Source of the DNA: Bacteroidota bacterium
GTDB lineage: Bacteria > Bacteroidota > Ignavibacteria > Ignavibacteriales > Ignavibacteriaceae
Length of the DNA: 6,724 nucleotides
Assembly (NCBI GenBank): GCA_030706105.1
Contig: JAUZPC010000157.1
Span: forward strand, 1 to 6,724
Direction: 5' to 3'
This document shows positions 6,210 to 6,724 of this stretch, piece by piece. The notes beneath the pieces are model-generated. The model made no database searches and was not told the DNA's origin. It was given only the letters and a program-made list of their open reading frames with translations. Each line of letters starts with the position of its first letter. Position 1 is the stretch's first letter. Both the position numbers and the translations under genes were made by a program.

Positions 6210-6724
6210 TAAGAAAATCCTCAACTAAGTTAGAGGCTTTACTTAAATCAGGTCCATCAAGCCAATTAATGGAAACACCTTCCCGCTCCATCTTTCTATA
6301 CCAGGTCATCTGTCTTTTAGCAAATGCGGCTATGGAACTGCTCAGCTGCTGGAACATATCGTTATAATTTATCTTTCCGGTTATATAAAGAGTGATAAAT
6401 TTATATTCCAGACCGAATGCTATTAACCGTGACTCTGACACACCGTTATCCATTAAACTTTTTACTTCGTCAATCATCCCGTTAGCTAAGCGCGTCCGGA
6501 GTCTTGTCTCTATTTTTTGCCTTATAATGGTTCTTTCACCTCTTACACCAATTACCAGATTATTAAATACCGGAAGGGTAAACACTTTTGAAGAATCTTC
6601 TTCACCAATAAGTATTCCTTTAATCAGCCTTTCTCTATCATCTAAATCTCGTTTAACATGCGGGTTCGCATCATATTTTAGGTAAAGGGTTCTAAGCTCG
6701 TCAATAGATAAATTATCATAGGCC
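6202..6724 (-). CDS. miaA: tRNA dimethylallyltransferase, divergent MiaA type (5' end outside window)
   Basis: MiaA transfers a dimethylallyl group to N6 of adenosine 37 of tRNAs that read UNN codons. The visible part is the C-terminal 173 residues of a protein usually near 300, open through the right edge, so the P-loop that binds the prenyl diphosphate is not in the window. Family signs are DLDDRERLIKGILIG (near 6600-6650, the place of the usual DxRRxxRALE), RTRLANGMIDEVKSLMDNGV, and FAKRQMTWYRK (near 6290-6327), which matches the conserved AKRQxTWFR motif. Where most MiaA have GYKE, this one has FGLEYKFI (near 6400-6425), so it seems to belong to a divergent branch, perhaps a second paralogue. 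An internal ATG at 6585 is unlikely to be the start because clear MiaA sequence continues upstream of it. The stop TAA (6204-6202) overlaps the next gene. Confidence 0.85.
   Translation of the reverse strand, partial: AYDNLSIDELRTLYLKYDANPHVKRDLDDRERLIKGILIGEEDSSKVFTLPVFNNLVIGVRGERTIIRQKIETRLRTRLANGMIDEVKSLMDNGVSESRLIAFGLEYKFITLYITGKINYNDMFQQLSSSIAAFAKRQMTWYRKMEREGVSINWLDGPDLSKASNLVEDFLND
6218..6222 (-). promoter_or_regulatory. Ribosome binding site that sets the glycosyltransferase start
   Basis: GAGGA on the leftward strand lies inside the last codons of the miaA-type gene, 8 nt before ATG 6209. If translation began at the TTG (6224-6222), this sequence would fall inside the start region and no Shine-Dalgarno would serve it. 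It therefore favours the ATG and an 8-nt stop/start overlap. Confidence 0.65.

Noticed and set aside
6392..6685. Rightward open frame of 97 codons
   Set aside because: Antisense to the miaA-type gene, which shows convincing family motifs through this stretch.

Overview
The window is AT-rich DNA (by eye roughly one third G+C) with compact bacterial gene layout. Several features point to the Bacteroidota/Chlorobiota/Ignavibacteriota group. There is an exported protein with a 'Fibrobacter succinogenes major paralogous' (FISUMP) domain. There is also a GH13 lipoprotein whose start lacks a Shine-Dalgarno sequence, with a promoter that looks like the Bacteroidetes type (TTTG, 19 nt, TAnnTTTG). A member of the Ignavibacteriota or a neighbouring lineage is my best guess; this is inference, as no marker gene is present.

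Left part (1-1948). A short 3' end of a rightward gene may enter at the left edge. A perfect 11-bp hairpin terminator (158-190) separates it from a leftward gene (216-1709). That gene encodes an exported 497-aa protein: signal peptide, Ser-rich linker, two gap-free tandem copies of a cysteine-containing module that I do not recognise, and a C-terminal FISUMP domain. A 239-nt AT-rich region (1710-1948) separates it from the divergent GH13 gene.

Middle (1949-3443). A rightward gene encodes a small GH13 alpha-amylase-family lipoprotein with a complete catalytic triad. It converges on the leftward cluster that fills the right half. A strong hairpin without a downstream U-tract (3342-3374) lies in the convergent gap.

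Right part (3444-6724). Three leftward genes form an apparent operon, in transcription order: a divergent miaA-type tRNA dimethylallyltransferase (5' end outside the window), a soluble family 2 glycosyltransferase whose start overlaps the miaA stop by 8 nt, and a GlcD-like FAD-linked oxidase 12 nt further on. The three activities (tRNA modification, sugar transfer, hydroxyacid oxidation) do not form an obvious pathway, so the operon may be a housekeeping or lineage-specific grouping.

I see no CRISPR array, IS element, tRNA, rRNA or phage gene. The least understood items are the duplicated cysteine module fused to FISUMP, the glycosyltransferase with its unassigned C-terminal region, and the dyad symmetry overlapping the GH13 promoter. 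I do not see a clear new multi-gene system.
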